Shown: positions 52,392 to 61,711, counted from the stretch's first letter. The stretch is 64,000 nucleotides of DNA from Bacteroidia bacterium (GCA_033391075.1 JAWPMV010000001.1:6014001-6078000); one strand, 5' to 3'. Notes: generated from the letters alone by a model not told the origin. A program made the numbers and translations.

Positions 52392-54362
52392 ATGAAAAAT
52401 TCCTATTCCCTCTCCTTTTTCAGAGTTCTATTGAGCATCATTTGTTTCTGCATTTATGGATGTAATTCTGAAAATGGAGAGGCAGGGAATTTTGCCAATC
52501 CGTCCAAAAAACATCAAAAGCAAGAAGTTGATAGCATTGGAAAACTGGCCTACCAAATCTACTCGCAGGACAGTGATTCTGCCATTGCCTTATCCCGTAA
52601 AGCATTACGCTTAAGTCAGGAATACAATCTTCCAAAAAGAAGTGCCCGTTGGCTGACTAAGGTTGGAGCATTTTATCGAATTGGCGGACTCTACCATGTT
52701 GCTGATGATTATTATCAGCAAGCCTTGGCGTCCCTCTCGACCATAAGGGATACCTTGTGGCTTGCATTGACCCGAGAAGAAATGGGCTTCAATTTCCAGC
52801 AACAGGGAGAGTATGAAAAATCTTTAGAGAATACCCGATATGCCCTGGATTTTTGGGGGAAACTGGATTCAACTGAAAAATTAATTGATGTTGAACTAGA
52901 CCTGGTTGAATACTTTTTGGACCAGGGGAAATTGGAGATGGCGAATGAAGAATTCGAAACCATAGATCGGTTGCTAGAAGACTTTTCCGGGAAGCATAGG
53001 AAAGTCAGAGCATCTCTGATGAAAGGTACGCTCCTTATAAAAGAAAATCATTTTGAGCAGGCAATTGCTACCCTCAAATCGGTGGATAGCCCGGAAGCCT
53101 TCACCAATTTAGGCTTTAGCTATCAGGAATTAGGAGATCTCCTAGAGAAAAAATCTCCGGGCTCTGGTAATAAAAATTATCTCAACTCAATAGAATATCA
53201 TCAACAATCTCTTAGCTATCATGCGGATAAAAAGAAGCTAGACAGATTAATCCTTGATTACTGGAATTTAGGGGCAATAAATCGTCGCCTTAAAAACTTT
53301 CAGACCGCTATAGATACGCTGAGAAAAGGAATTCAACTTGCCCGTGAAAATCGAGAGGGGATTATCCTGGCAGGTATGTTCAAGACTCTTTCAGATACCT
53401 ATGAAAATCTCAATATGGGAGAAAGGGCCCTAGAACATTATAAAAAATCCATTGCAATTCGAGATAGTATACAGAGGAATAAAGATGAAGCGGTAATTCG
53501 CTTTGCAGAGGTCCACTTTGATACACAGAAAAAAGAACAGGCAAAAATTTTGGCAGAGCAGGAAAGTGAGCGCCGAACCAAACAATTGCTCATAAGCATT
53601 CTTGCTTTCTTATTGGCAGGTGCTTTAGGCATCTTCTACTTCTATCGTGCACGTTCCCGAAAGATTCGGATGGAACAACAAGCTGAGATCAATAGCCAAA
53701 TCGTTGTAGACCTCATTCAAGAACAGACCATCGAAAATCTAAATTCCCGAATCGAAGGGCAAGAAGATGAAAGGACTCGAATCGCAAGAGAATTGCATGA
53801 TCAATTGGGCGGCACCCTCGCAGCTGTGAAATTCAGCCTGGAAGGCATGGAAAACAAAATGCCAACAGAACTGATAGACAGTTACAGAAATACCCATAAA
53901 CTCCTTCAGAGTGCCACAGATAATACCCGCACTTTATCCCACCAAATGAAAGCGCTTCATCTGGAAGATTTGGGCCTGGATGATTCCTTACAGCAATTTT
54001 GTGATGCCCTTAATAATAATGGAAGCCTGCAGGTTCACTTTAACAGCACAAGCATCTCAGAGTCTCATGTCAGCCCCAAAGCCGAATTACAATTGTATAG
54101 GGTAGCTCAGGAACTTTTACAAAATGTGATCAAACATGCCCAGGCTTCAGAAGTTTTTTTGCAACTTACTTATGAAGAAGATAAGCTAACGCTCATGTTG
54201 GAAGATGATGGGAAGGGTTTTAATCCCGAAAAGGTGAAATCCGGCATGGGTATGCAGAATATTGAAAATAGGGTTGCACAAATCGATGGAAAATTGGATT
54301 TTGACAGCCTAATTGGGCAAGGAACCACTGTAATAATCGAGGTACCAACTGAAAGAGACTAA
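52392..54362 (+). CDS. TPR-containing sensor histidine kinase (NarL-type HisKA_3)
   Basis: 656 residues. A lipoprotein-like N-terminus (FRVLLSIICFCIYGC) is followed by about seven TPR units (~45-370), for example LALTREEMGFNFQQQGEYEKS and RLILDYWNLGAINRRLKNFQ. One membrane span (~399-420, LLISILAFLLAGALGIFYFY) precedes a short coiled coil. The HisKA_3 dimerisation domain has the phospho-acceptor His469 in RIARELHDQLGGTLAAVK. The HATPase domain carries LQNVIKHAQAS (N box), LEDDGKGF (G1) and GMGMQNIENR (G2). Its partner is the LuxR regulator starting 47 nt downstream. Confidence 0.93.
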   Translation: MKNSYSLSFFRVLLSIICFCIYGCNSENGEAGNFANPSKKHQKQEVDSIGKLAYQIYSQDSDSAIALSRKALRLSQEYNLPKRSARWLTKVGAFYRIGGLYHVADDYYQQALASLSTIRDTLWLALTREEMGFNFQQQGEYEKSLENTRYALDFWGKLDSTEKLIDVELDLVEYFLDQGKLEMANEEFETIDRLLEDFSGKHRKVRASLMKGTLLIKENHFEQAIATLKSVDSPEAFTNLGFSYQELGDLLEKKSPGSGNKNYLNSIEYHQQSLSYHADKKKLDRLILDYWNLGAINRRLKNFQTAIDTLRKGIQLARENREGIILAGMFKTLSDTYENLNMGERALEHYKKSIAIRDSIQRNKDEAVIRFAEVHFDTQKKEQAKILAEQESERRTKQLLISILAFLLAGALGIFYFYRARSRKIRMEQQAEINSQIVVDLIQEQTIENLNSRIEGQEDERTRIARELHDQLGGTLAAVKFSLEGMENKMPTELIDSYRNTHKLLQSATDNTRTLSHQMKALHLEDLGLDDSLQQFCDALNNNGSLQVHFNSTSISESHVSPKAELQLYRVAQELLQNVIKHAQASEVFLQLTYEEDKLTLMLEDDGKGFNPEKVKSGMGMQNIENRVAQIDGKLDFDSLIGQGTTVIIEVPTERD

Positions 54363-54409
54363 CATTCTAGCGCTAAATCCCAAACATACGTTCTCTCCTG
54401 GCTAATAAC

Positions 54410-55054
54410 ATGACCCATATCCTGATAGTGGATGATCATGCGGTTTTTGCAGAATCGCTTGAGCATCGGTTAAATAATGAAGAAGACTTCAAGGTTATTG
54501 CTACTGCTTCTGATGCTGCAGAGGCAAAGGGATTCCTGACTGATAAGGCACACAGCATAAATATTGCCCTCCTCGATATCAGAATCAAAAACAATGAAAC
54601 CGAAGGCCTGGAATTAGCTAGTTATATCAGAAATTCCTACCGAGGCATCAAAGTCATTATGCTAAGCATGCATAGTGAAGGCTCCTATGGAAAGAAGATG
54701 TTGGATGCAGGTATAGAGGGCTATGTCTTAAAGAGCTCCCATATAGAGGAAGTTATCAGATATGTAAACCAGGGGAAAAGATACTATTCTAAAGAAATCG
54801 AGGATTCCATCGGTCTCTTTGAAAAGAAAAAAGAAAAAATAAAGGAATCGAAAATAGTCTTAACCAAAACAGAAAAAAGAATCCTCAACTACCTGGCCGA
54901 TGGTTTGAGTTCCCGTGAAATCGCGGAGGAAATTGGAAATAAAGAAGCAACTGTTGAAGTACACCGAAGAAATATCTTCGCGAAGTTTGGCGTTAATAAA
55001 GTAGCCCTCCTAATAAAAAAAGCCATTGCCCTCGGATTTATAGAAGTAAAATAG
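54410..55054 (+). CDS. LuxR/NarL-family response regulator
   Basis: 214 residues. Receiver domain: acidic pair in ILIVDDHAVF, phospho-acceptor Asp56 in IALLDIRIK, Ser in MLSMHSEG, and Lys in GYVLKSSH. The C-terminal GerE-type HTH spans ~150-210: LTKTEKRILNYLADGLSSREIAEEIG, then TVEVHRRNIFAKFGVNKVALL. It should be phosphorylated by the preceding kinase and regulate promoters through direct or inverted half-sites. The locus contains a repeated TTTCTACYGG sequence that could be its target. Confidence 0.94.
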   Translation: MTHILIVDDHAVFAESLEHRLNNEEDFKVIATASDAAEAKGFLTDKAHSINIALLDIRIKNNETEGLELASYIRNSYRGIKVIMLSMHSEGSYGKKMLDAGIEGYVLKSSHIEEVIRYVNQGKRYYSKEIEDSIGLFEKKKEKIKESKIVLTKTEKRILNYLADGLSSREIAEEIGNKEATVEVHRRNIFAKFGVNKVALLIKKAIALGFIEVK

Positions 55055-55088
55055 TTTTTACAAATCTCCCTTTTTTTGCCCCTCCCAA

Positions 55089-55130
55089 TTTCTACTGGAA
55101 ATCCCGTTTACTTTTCTACTGGTAAACGAG
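55089..55130 (+). promoter_or_regulatory. Paired TTTCTACTGG direct repeats and hairpin
   Basis: TTTCTACTGG occurs at 55089-55098 and 55113-55122 (24 nt start to start). The second copy overlaps a CGTTTAC/GTAAACG inverted repeat at 55105-55129. The same core is found once upstream of the peroxidase gene. Candidate operator; the function is inference. Confidence 0.35.
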
Positions 55131-55266
55131 TAGATATCCCGAATTCCTAGGATTTACCCTACGGAAAACCCTTATTTTCCTTATCGGAATCCCCTATTCA
55201 ATCCGCTAGCTATTCATTTGCACTTTTGTAAGGACGATACAAAGACAGCATCCTAACAATACTGTA

Positions 55267-55593
55267 ATGAAAACTTTAAAAATCCTTATTAGCGCGATCT
55301 GCATGATCTTCGGACAGGAGGATAACTCAACAATCAACAAAAGCCTTGTTTTCCAGCAAACCTGTGAATTAAGTAACGTACAAATCCCTATACAAGAAAT
55401 AGAATACCCTGAAATTCCAGATTCTCAACTTGCAGAAATTTTTTATACCGGGGAGGATAAAACTTCTGTAAAAGAAAACACAATCATGAGCTTTGAAGAA
55501 GGACACTTCTATTTGGCCGAGGGATTCTGGAAAAACTTTAGCACACAAACTGACAAACAACAGGACCTGCTGTTTATCGCGCAAAAAAACTGA
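55267..55593 (+). CDS. Small unknown protein, possibly frameshifted
   Basis: 108 residues as read. The N-terminus MKTLKILISAICMIFGQ is weakly hydrophobic and could be a poor signal peptide. The body is acidic (EIEYPEIPDSQLAEIFYTGEDK) and ends GHFYLAEGFWKNFSTQTDKQ, then a few residues to the TGA. Another frame opens at 55554 and runs 58 codons to TAA at 55728-55730 with protein-like content, so the real gene may be ~150 residues with one frameshift near 55555-55590. No family recognised. It follows the response regulator gene by about 210 nt containing the TTTCTACTGG pair. Confidence 0.5.
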   Translation: MKTLKILISAICMIFGQEDNSTINKSLVFQQTCELSNVQIPIQEIEYPEIPDSQLAEIFYTGEDKTSVKENTIMSFEEGHFYLAEGFWKNFSTQTDKQQDLLFIAQKN

Positions 55594-55730
55594 TCGCTCA
55601 AAAGCACACAAACGATCCCGGCAACAGCCCTTTTACAACGACACCCAGATATGAATTAGAAATGACCCTAAATGCAGGCAATTATCAAGGCTCTCTGGAG
55701 CTCTATTACTTGCCTGCACTATTTACCTAA
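55554..55730 (+). pseudogene. Out-of-frame continuation of the 55267 gene
   Basis: 58 open codons with no start codon at the beginning. The reading includes VYRAKKLIAQKHTNDPG, PRYELEMTLNAGNYQG and SLELYYLPALFT. The other two frames are closed within ~25 codons. Best explained as the displaced C-terminus of the preceding small gene; sequencing error, mutation or programmed shift cannot be distinguished here. Confidence 0.4.
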
Positions 55731-55752
55731 GAATACCCGTAAAATTCAAGTC

Positions 55753-56877
55753 ATGAAGATCAAATACCTGAAGTTGCGATATATAAGGCTACCCTTAAAA
55801 ATGGCATTCAGTCAGGCAAATTATCGCACAAAACAATCCGAATCCGTAATTCTAGAACTTCACACTCAAAATGGAATTACCGCCTTTGGAGAATCAAATC
55901 CTCTGGGATTTGTGAATGGAGAAAGTCCCTGGTCCGTGAAATCAGATATTGAATTCATCAAGCATTCTCTCTTACAAGCTAATTTCACCCGCCTGGAAGA
56001 GATAAGAGAATTCATCACCGAAGAGATTGCGGAGCTGATAGGAGAGTCTAGTCTTTGTGTATTGGAAATAGCATTACTCAATGCCTTTTCCAAAGAAACC
56101 GGAAAGAGTCTTGATCAGATTTTCGAAACAGAAATTCCGAAGATTCTTGATTATACCGGTGTGATTCCTTTAGGAGACCTAAGCTTAATGCGTCCCCTTC
56201 TCCAGAAGTTTTCCTTTTCCAGGGTCAAATTGAAAGCCGATAGGAACCTACAACTGAGTCTGGAAAATATTCAAATCCTGAAGCAAATCTACGGGGCCGA
56301 TATTGATATTCAACTCGACCTGGATTGCTCCTGGAATACAGCAGATGCTCTTGAACAGATTCCTATTCTGATAGAAAAGGGGATTTATCAATTTGAACAG
56401 CCGTTCGAAACCGATCAGGATCTACGCATGCAAAAACTGCAGCGACATTATGGAAACGAACTCATCTTTATTGCCGATGAATCTATTAGACGATATAAAG
56501 ATGCTGTCAGGCTGATCAAAACAGAAGCATGCAAGGGGTTTAACCTAAAACTCTCCAAGCATGGAGGTATTTTTCAAAGCCTTGCTATCTACAAACTCGC
56601 ACATAAATATGGGATACGTTGCGAACTGGGCGTTTATCCCGGAGAAACAAGTTTACTGGCCCGGGCAGGAATCCTGCTATCCGGCCTTGCTCCAGCCATA
56701 CATAGTCGGGAAGGTGCTATCGCACATGAACTACTGAGCATGGACATTTGCCATGCTTCTCTCAAGCCCGATGCAAAAGGGCAAATAGAGGGACATCAGC
56801 ATATCAACAAGCTATGTAGCAAGGTCGACACTCTAAGACTGGATAAGTATTCTTCAAGTTTAGCCCATGTAGCTTAG
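55753..56877 (+). CDS. Enolase-superfamily dipeptide epimerase-like enzyme
   Basis: 374 residues from ATG 55753 (MKIKYLKLRYIRLPLKM); the frame is open upstream to 55672 but that part is not family-like. The N-terminal capping domain is followed by a TIM barrel with the catalytic Lys pair in FSRVKLKADRN (KxK), metal ligands in LDLDCSWN (Asp), QFEQPFE (Glu) and IADESI (Asp), and the other catalytic Lys in GFNLKLSKHGG. This is the muconate-lactonising subgroup, closest in pattern to L-Ala-D/L-Glu (dipeptide) epimerases. Chloromuconate or o-succinylbenzoate chemistry cannot be excluded. Its stop lies one base from that of the convergent pullulanase gene. Confidence 0.85.
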   Translation: MKIKYLKLRYIRLPLKMAFSQANYRTKQSESVILELHTQNGITAFGESNPLGFVNGESPWSVKSDIEFIKHSLLQANFTRLEEIREFITEEIAELIGESSLCVLEIALLNAFSKETGKSLDQIFETEIPKILDYTGVIPLGDLSLMRPLLQKFSFSRVKLKADRNLQLSLENIQILKQIYGADIDIQLDLDCSWNTADALEQIPILIEKGIYQFEQPFETDQDLRMQKLQRHYGNELIFIADESIRRYKDAVRLIKTEACKGFNLKLSKHGGIFQSLAIYKLAHKYGIRCELGVYPGETSLLARAGILLSGLAPAIHSREGAIAHELLSMDICHASLKPDAKGQIEGHQHINKLCSKVDTLRLDKYSSSLAHVA

Positions 56878-56878
56878 G

Positions 56879-59575
56879 CTAATCGTTCTTTATCCACACT
56901 TTGAAGTTCTTTCCGGCCAGTCTAAACGAGTGTTTTTTGCCGCCTTCAAGATTGCGAAGGGATTTGTCATCTTTGACGCCTTTCTCATGATCGAAGGCGG
57001 TATTATTTCCAATCAATTTCCACTTTCCGGCAGGAAGATCAACTTCCTCCCATTTGTGTTCTTCCGATCCGGTATTGATCAGGACAAAAACTTTCCCATC
57101 AACTATATATCCCAATTGATATGGATTGACCGTATCTATCCATTGGAAGTAGTCGTCAGCCACAGAGTCTTTCACCCGAAAAATTGCTCCCGCATCACTC
57201 AATCTGAAACGATTCAAGCCTCGCCAGAACTGATACATATTCTCATAGTCGCAATGGCAATCTTCGTCTTTTTTAGATTTTCCGAGATTTTCCCAAATAA
57301 ACTGATTGGCGGTGCGCATATTATAGGTATCTCGTTTTCCATGAAGGAAGACTTTGGTTCCATTGACCATCTCTTTTACGTCCTCCCTCAATGCAGCATG
57401 TCCTTTGGAACGAATCATCTCTGTACCTCCATGGGTCACGATAGGACCAAGGGAAGTATAAAGAAGTAAAGCCGCGATTTTGTAGCGATCCTCATCCACG
57501 CCCATTCGACCATCCCAATTATCATTCGCGAATTGATCTGCCAAAGCCCAATTGTCATGAATATCCAGGTAATTGATTCCACTTAGGGGAGTCTTGTCGT
57601 CCGCAAATTTATTCATCAAAGCCAACTTCACTTTCTCAAACTCCCTGAAATTTCCTCCCGCATATCCCTGATCTCTTTCTTTTACCTCCGGATTGGAAAC
57701 CGGGCCTTTGAAAGCATTTCTTGAATCGTCCTGGAAAAAAGTGATGGGGGAATTATGCTTATACCAATCCCAACTAGGATTATTTTCAAAGTCCGGATCA
57801 TAAGAGGCAATCCAGGGTTCTCCGTATATGATGATATCCGGTCCCAGCGCCTCCCGCAATTTCTGCAAACTTTGCCGGTCTATTTGCCCAGCCAAATCAA
57901 CCCGAAAGCCATCTATCCCAAATTCCTCTATCCAGTGTTTACATTGGTCAATCAACCATCGCTGGACCATAGGTCTGTTTTCTGTCTTCACCTCATTCCC
58001 ATATTCACCAATCAGTTCCAATTCTTTCGTGCGATAATAATAGACTTTGTCCAGTACACTGAAGTGGAAATAGTAAGGATCTTTGTCCATATTCTCAGCT
58101 GTATGATTAGGAACGATATCAATGATGACTGCAATTCCTTTATCATGAAAAGCCTGTACCAAATCCCGAAATTGCTCTCGTTCAGCTCCGGGCTTTGTAT
58201 CTCTTTGGCGATAGCGACTTTCGACAGCAAAACAATGAGATGTACGATACCCCCATTGATAATTTTCATCAGCAATGCCTTGCTCAATCATAAAAGGATC
58301 ATCCTTGAATGCAGGCTTCCAATCCTCATCTTTGTAATGAAGAAATTCCTGCACCGGCATGAGATGGACCGTATTTATCCCCAAATCAAGGAGGTAATCA
58401 AAGCCAATCTTTTTCCCTCTGCTATTCTTTAGACCACTCTTATAAAAAGCGGGAAGGGTTCCTTTAATCTTATCATCTACCGGAAGTAGATCTGTAAAAT
58501 CCTGCACATGGACCTCATAGGCTATAACACTTTCCATCGGAGGGATGCCATTTGCTAAAGGACTGGCAGGAATCGTTTTGGGTGCCACCATGCATTTCCC
58601 CCAGCTATCATCACTCACCCTGCAATAGGGATCGCTGATGTGTGTGGGCTCTGTCTCATAAAAATGATTGCCTGGATCGTTGGGACCATGTACAGTGAAG
58701 TCATACCATACGCCCGACAAATCCTCCTGATGGAAACTTTCCCAAACCCCTTCCTTATCCCGCTGCATTTCTATCGTTTCGTAAGCCTTTTTGTCATCTT
58801 TTCCTTTGTATAGATAAAGCCTGACCTCAGAGGAGCGAGGAGAAAAAATGCGAAAGACCGTCTCAGTCCCGTCGTCATTGATATTTGCTCCTAACGCTTT
58901 ATTTGAATAGAGTTCACGAAACCAACCATCAAAGGAGCACCAGGCTTTGAGATTGCTGGCTTTCAATTCCAGGTAATAGACCCTGCGAATGTCGATTTTC
59001 TCTCCAGGTATCAACAGCGCATCATGGGCACTATTTGGGAGCACCTCTGCAATAGGAATTTCTTTTCCATCTGCATCAGTGAGGATATAAGCCTCAGGAT
59101 CTATGGGCCGTTCGAAGGATTGTACTTCCACCCAGATATTCCCGGATGACTTGAGTTCTGCTTTCAGCATAGCTGGGATTATGTCTTGTAAAAAAACGAG
59201 ATTACCTCCTTTGCTATTTGCAGCTTCAGAAGGAGGTTGTAACCAAATCCCATCATCCATGCGAAATTTGAATTCAGCGTGGGGTGGAATGCGTGTAAAT
59301 TTAGGATTGTATAGGTGTAAAGTCCAAAGGGAATTAGCTTGAGAAACTAACTGCCATTCTTGCTCATCCATATCCTGGCTCCATCCGCGAAAAGAACCTG
59401 TAAGAACGACTCTTTTAGGAGTATTTACTTCATAAACTTTTTCAGAGAAAAAGAAATAGGAGGTATCATTTCGATGGAAATGCCCTTCCAGGATTTGAGC
59501 ATCCGTTTGCGCCTCCAATCCTGCAGGCGAAAAGAGGATCAGAAAGCTGATCAAAATGGCTAGATTTCTTTGCAT
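56879..59575 (-). CDS. pulA: Secreted GH13 type I pullulanase
   Basis: 898 residues from ATG 59575, which gives a signal peptide (LAILISFLILFSPAGLEAQ). N-terminal beta domains of CBM/E-set type (~30-330) include NDDGTETVFRIFSPRSSEVRLYLYKG. The catalytic (beta/alpha)8 barrel has VIAYEVHVQDF (pullulanase YNWGYD-region neighbour NYQWGYRTS), AVIIDIVPNHTA, GIDGFRVDLAGQID (nucleophile Asp), IIYGEPW (acid Glu) and INYLDIHDN (third Asp). It debranches alpha-1,6 bonds in pullulan, starch or glycogen outside the cytoplasm. The upstream TonB-dependent receptor gene is on the same strand, 131 nt away, with a repeat between. Confidence 0.88.
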   Translation of the reverse strand: MQRNLAILISFLILFSPAGLEAQTDAQILEGHFHRNDTSYFFFSEKVYEVNTPKRVVLTGSFRGWSQDMDEQEWQLVSQANSLWTLHLYNPKFTRIPPHAEFKFRMDDGIWLQPPSEAANSKGGNLVFLQDIIPAMLKAELKSSGNIWVEVQSFERPIDPEAYILTDADGKEIPIAEVLPNSAHDALLIPGEKIDIRRVYYLELKASNLKAWCSFDGWFRELYSNKALGANINDDGTETVFRIFSPRSSEVRLYLYKGKDDKKAYETIEMQRDKEGVWESFHQEDLSGVWYDFTVHGPNDPGNHFYETEPTHISDPYCRVSDDSWGKCMVAPKTIPASPLANGIPPMESVIAYEVHVQDFTDLLPVDDKIKGTLPAFYKSGLKNSRGKKIGFDYLLDLGINTVHLMPVQEFLHYKDEDWKPAFKDDPFMIEQGIADENYQWGYRTSHCFAVESRYRQRDTKPGAEREQFRDLVQAFHDKGIAVIIDIVPNHTAENMDKDPYYFHFSVLDKVYYYRTKELELIGEYGNEVKTENRPMVQRWLIDQCKHWIEEFGIDGFRVDLAGQIDRQSLQKLREALGPDIIIYGEPWIASYDPDFENNPSWDWYKHNSPITFFQDDSRNAFKGPVSNPEVKERDQGYAGGNFREFEKVKLALMNKFADDKTPLSGINYLDIHDNWALADQFANDNWDGRMGVDEDRYKIAALLLYTSLGPIVTHGGTEMIRSKGHAALREDVKEMVNGTKVFLHGKRDTYNMRTANQFIWENLGKSKKDEDCHCDYENMYQFWRGLNRFRLSDAGAIFRVKDSVADDYFQWIDTVNPYQLGYIVDGKVFVLINTGSEEHKWEEVDLPAGKWKLIGNNTAFDHEKGVKDDKSLRNLEGGKKHSFRLAGKNFKVWIKND

Positions 59576-59608
59576 AATTCCAGGCAAAGGGGTTGAAAGC
59601 TTGCAAAG

Positions 59609-59616
59609 CAAATATA
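59609..59616 (-). promoter_or_regulatory. Putative -7 promoter element for the pullulanase gene
   Basis: TATATTTG on the minus strand (TAnnTTTG), 33 nt upstream of the start at 59575. The -33 position falls in the neighbouring GTGTTAG repeat and has no TTTG. Confidence 0.35.
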
Positions 59617-59625
59617 AGAACGTGT

Positions 59626-59702
59626 GGGGGTTTTAGCGTGTTAGTGTGTTGGCGTTTCTTCGATTTAATTCAACTTCTATACGCCAACACTCCAACACGC
59701 TT
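59626..59702. repeat. GTGTTAG-family inverted repeat, third copy
   Basis: The left arm is GGGGTTTTAGCGTGTTAGTG then TGTTGGCG; the right arm is CGCCAACACTCCAACACGC. The arms pair over about 20 positions around a loop of ~30 nt. Located just past the stop of the TonB-dependent receptor gene. Confidence 0.65.
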
Positions 59703-59706
59703 ATCT

Positions 59707-61656
59707 TTATTTTATCCTCCAACTAATCCCTGCCTGTAACCAGGATCCGGGCATACGAGCACCAAGAATATTTTGATACTGGGTGTTGAAGATGTTTTGC
59801 ATCTGAACGTGGACGCGTATGCCGTCAATAATTTCGCCAGAAAAACGTCCATGCCAAACACTATAACTGGGATTGAGCGAAGCATTGATCGCAAGGGCTT
59901 CCCGAGCATCTCTGCCTATATAATGTCCTCCTATGGCCAATTCTACCTTATCGACATTCAGAATAAGTTGAGTGGTCAGGAGGTGCTGGGCGTGGCTGGA
60001 AATGTAAACAGAGACTATCCCCTGATCATTGGTAGTATTAAGATAGGTATATCCCAGGCTTAACCGAAGGCGGGTATTATTCCCAAAATCTTCCTGATAC
60101 CAGGCTTCAACTTCGACTCCATCGGTATTTACTGCGGAGATGTTTTGGGCGAAAAAGTAGTTCCCGCCTTCCTGCAAGCTTCCGATGCTTATTTCAGAAG
60201 CCGGTGTACTTACATAATCGATAAGCCTTTCTGACTGCCGAAAAAAGGCGGTAGCCTTTAGGGTGAGGTTTTTAGACGGGTAAACATCCACTCCGAATTC
60301 TTCTGACCATCCTTGTTCAGCAAGGAGATCCGGATTCCCCAGACTTCTTCCGGGAGTTAGGTTTTGGAGATTGTTGGATACATAACGCTCGGTATAATCA
60401 GCTGCGCGTATACTTCTTCCCGCAGAAGCTCTCAACAATAGCTTGGGCAGCACCCAGGAAGCATTGACTTGAGGCAAAAGTTCCCAGGCATAGTTTTCAT
60501 CATAATCCAAACGCAAACTCGCTGTGAGGTTGACTTGTTCAGAGGGTTGAAGAACTCCCATTGCATAGATGCCAGTATGCCAATCCTGGTGGTCTCCTCT
60601 GTCATTACTTTCAATGCTTCTCCGATCTGCTTGTATACCAGCCTTGAGGGTAAATTGATCACTCAATTCCTGCAGCTGATTGAAAGTCATATTGAGGTAC
60701 TGTGTTGTGTGAATGTTGGTCGAAGGGAAATCCGGGCTGAAGACAAACTCATCGGTATTGCTTTTAAAAGCTACACTCAAATCCGTTTGTCCTTTTTTGC
60801 TGTATTTATTCAGGCGAAAGTGGTTCCACCAGCCTTGTACTGTTTCTGTGGACTTATCAAAAGTACTATTTGTGTAAAAGTAGCGGGCATTGAAATCTCT
60901 CAGGTCATAGGCCGAACGGAAATTGAGCGAAAGGCCATTGTCAAAATTATATCCCAGGGCAGCAGAGACCGTTTTGACATCAAAGAAAGTATGATAAGGG
61001 CTAAGGCTAGTGGTTGAATCTATTACTTCTTCAGGAATACTTTCTCCTTCAGACTCATTGAAATTAATAGCAGCTCCCACTCTTAACTTTCCTTTCCGGA
61101 AGAAAACACCTTGTTCAGCTCGAACCAATTCATTGTCTCCATAACTCAGACTTCCTCCCATATCATTGCCTTCTTCCATATTTCGGGCGAAAGTTTTGGT
61201 AACAAAATTGATCACTCCCCCTACAGCATCCGGCCCATAAATAGCTGCTGCAGGACCTCGCAGAATCTCTATGCGGGCAATCTCCCGGGGACTAACTGAA
61301 ATATTCCCATTGAAGTGTCCGGTAAGGGCATCATTCATTTTCAGGCCATCTACCAATACCAATACCTGATTAAAGGTCGATCCTCTTAGCAGAATGTCTG
61401 CCTGAACCCCAAATCCACCTCGGGACTGAACCTGAACACCGGGAATCCACTGGAGGAGTTCGTCCAGAGAGTTGAAGGGTAAGGCTTCTATTTGCTCGGC
61501 CTGAATGATACTAATATTTCGGCCTGTCTCCTGAATGGTCAGCGGAATATTGCTTGCTGTAACCAAAACCGTGTCTATCTCCTTCAAGGCCTGGCCCCAA
61601 AGCTTTCCGAATGAAATGAATAGACAAATCAGAATAAGTAAAAATTTCCGATCCAT
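59707..61656 (-). CDS. TonB-dependent outer-membrane receptor (BtuB/CirA type)
   Basis: 649 residues from ATG 61656, which gives a signal peptide (FLLILICLFISFGKLWGQ). A TonB-box-like start (EIDTVLVTASN) precedes the plug domain (~45-165): ISIIQAEQIEALPFNSLDELLQWIPGV, VLVDGLKMNDALTGHFNGNI and ILRGPAAAIYGPDAVGGVINFVTK. A 22-strand beta barrel ends NIFNTQYQNILGARMPGSWLQAGISW. It lacks the long CarboxypepD_reg N-terminus and SusD partner of SusC receptors, so it more likely imports a metal chelate or cobalamin-like ligand than a glycan. Promoter box at 61680-61687. Confidence 0.93.
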   Translation of the reverse strand: MDRKFLLILICLFISFGKLWGQALKEIDTVLVTASNIPLTIQETGRNISIIQAEQIEALPFNSLDELLQWIPGVQVQSRGGFGVQADILLRGSTFNQVLVLVDGLKMNDALTGHFNGNISVSPREIARIEILRGPAAAIYGPDAVGGVINFVTKTFARNMEEGNDMGGSLSYGDNELVRAEQGVFFRKGKLRVGAAINFNESEGESIPEEVIDSTTSLSPYHTFFDVKTVSAALGYNFDNGLSLNFRSAYDLRDFNARYFYTNSTFDKSTETVQGWWNHFRLNKYSKKGQTDLSVAFKSNTDEFVFSPDFPSTNIHTTQYLNMTFNQLQELSDQFTLKAGIQADRRSIESNDRGDHQDWHTGIYAMGVLQPSEQVNLTASLRLDYDENYAWELLPQVNASWVLPKLLLRASAGRSIRAADYTERYVSNNLQNLTPGRSLGNPDLLAEQGWSEEFGVDVYPSKNLTLKATAFFRQSERLIDYVSTPASEISIGSLQEGGNYFFAQNISAVNTDGVEVEAWYQEDFGNNTRLRLSLGYTYLNTTNDQGIVSVYISSHAQHLLTTQLILNVDKVELAIGGHYIGRDAREALAINASLNPSYSVWHGRFSGEIIDGIRVHVQMQNIFNTQYQNILGARMPGSWLQAGISWRIK

Positions 61657-61679
61657 AGCGTGTATTTTTTTTGAAGGCG

Positions 61680-61711
61680 CAAACCTAGATAAATACTTTT
61701 CTTCCTTCAAG
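61680..61711 (-). promoter_or_regulatory. Probable promoter of the TonB-dependent receptor gene
   Basis: Read on the minus strand: CTTG (61708-61711), 20 nt, TAGGTTTG (61680-61687). Both parts fit the Bacteroidota consensus, and the -7 box is ~24 nt before the ATG. No cobalamin riboswitch elements were found in the 320-nt divergent gap 61657-61976, which otherwise holds only a TAGTTA triple repeat near 61928-61945. Confidence 0.5.

Noticed and set aside
56879-61656. Pullulanase plus TonB-dependent receptor as a starch polysaccharide utilisation locus
   Set aside because: There is no SusD, the receptor is BtuB/CirA-like rather than SusC-like, a repeat and separate promoters lie between the genes, and no other glycan genes are nearby.
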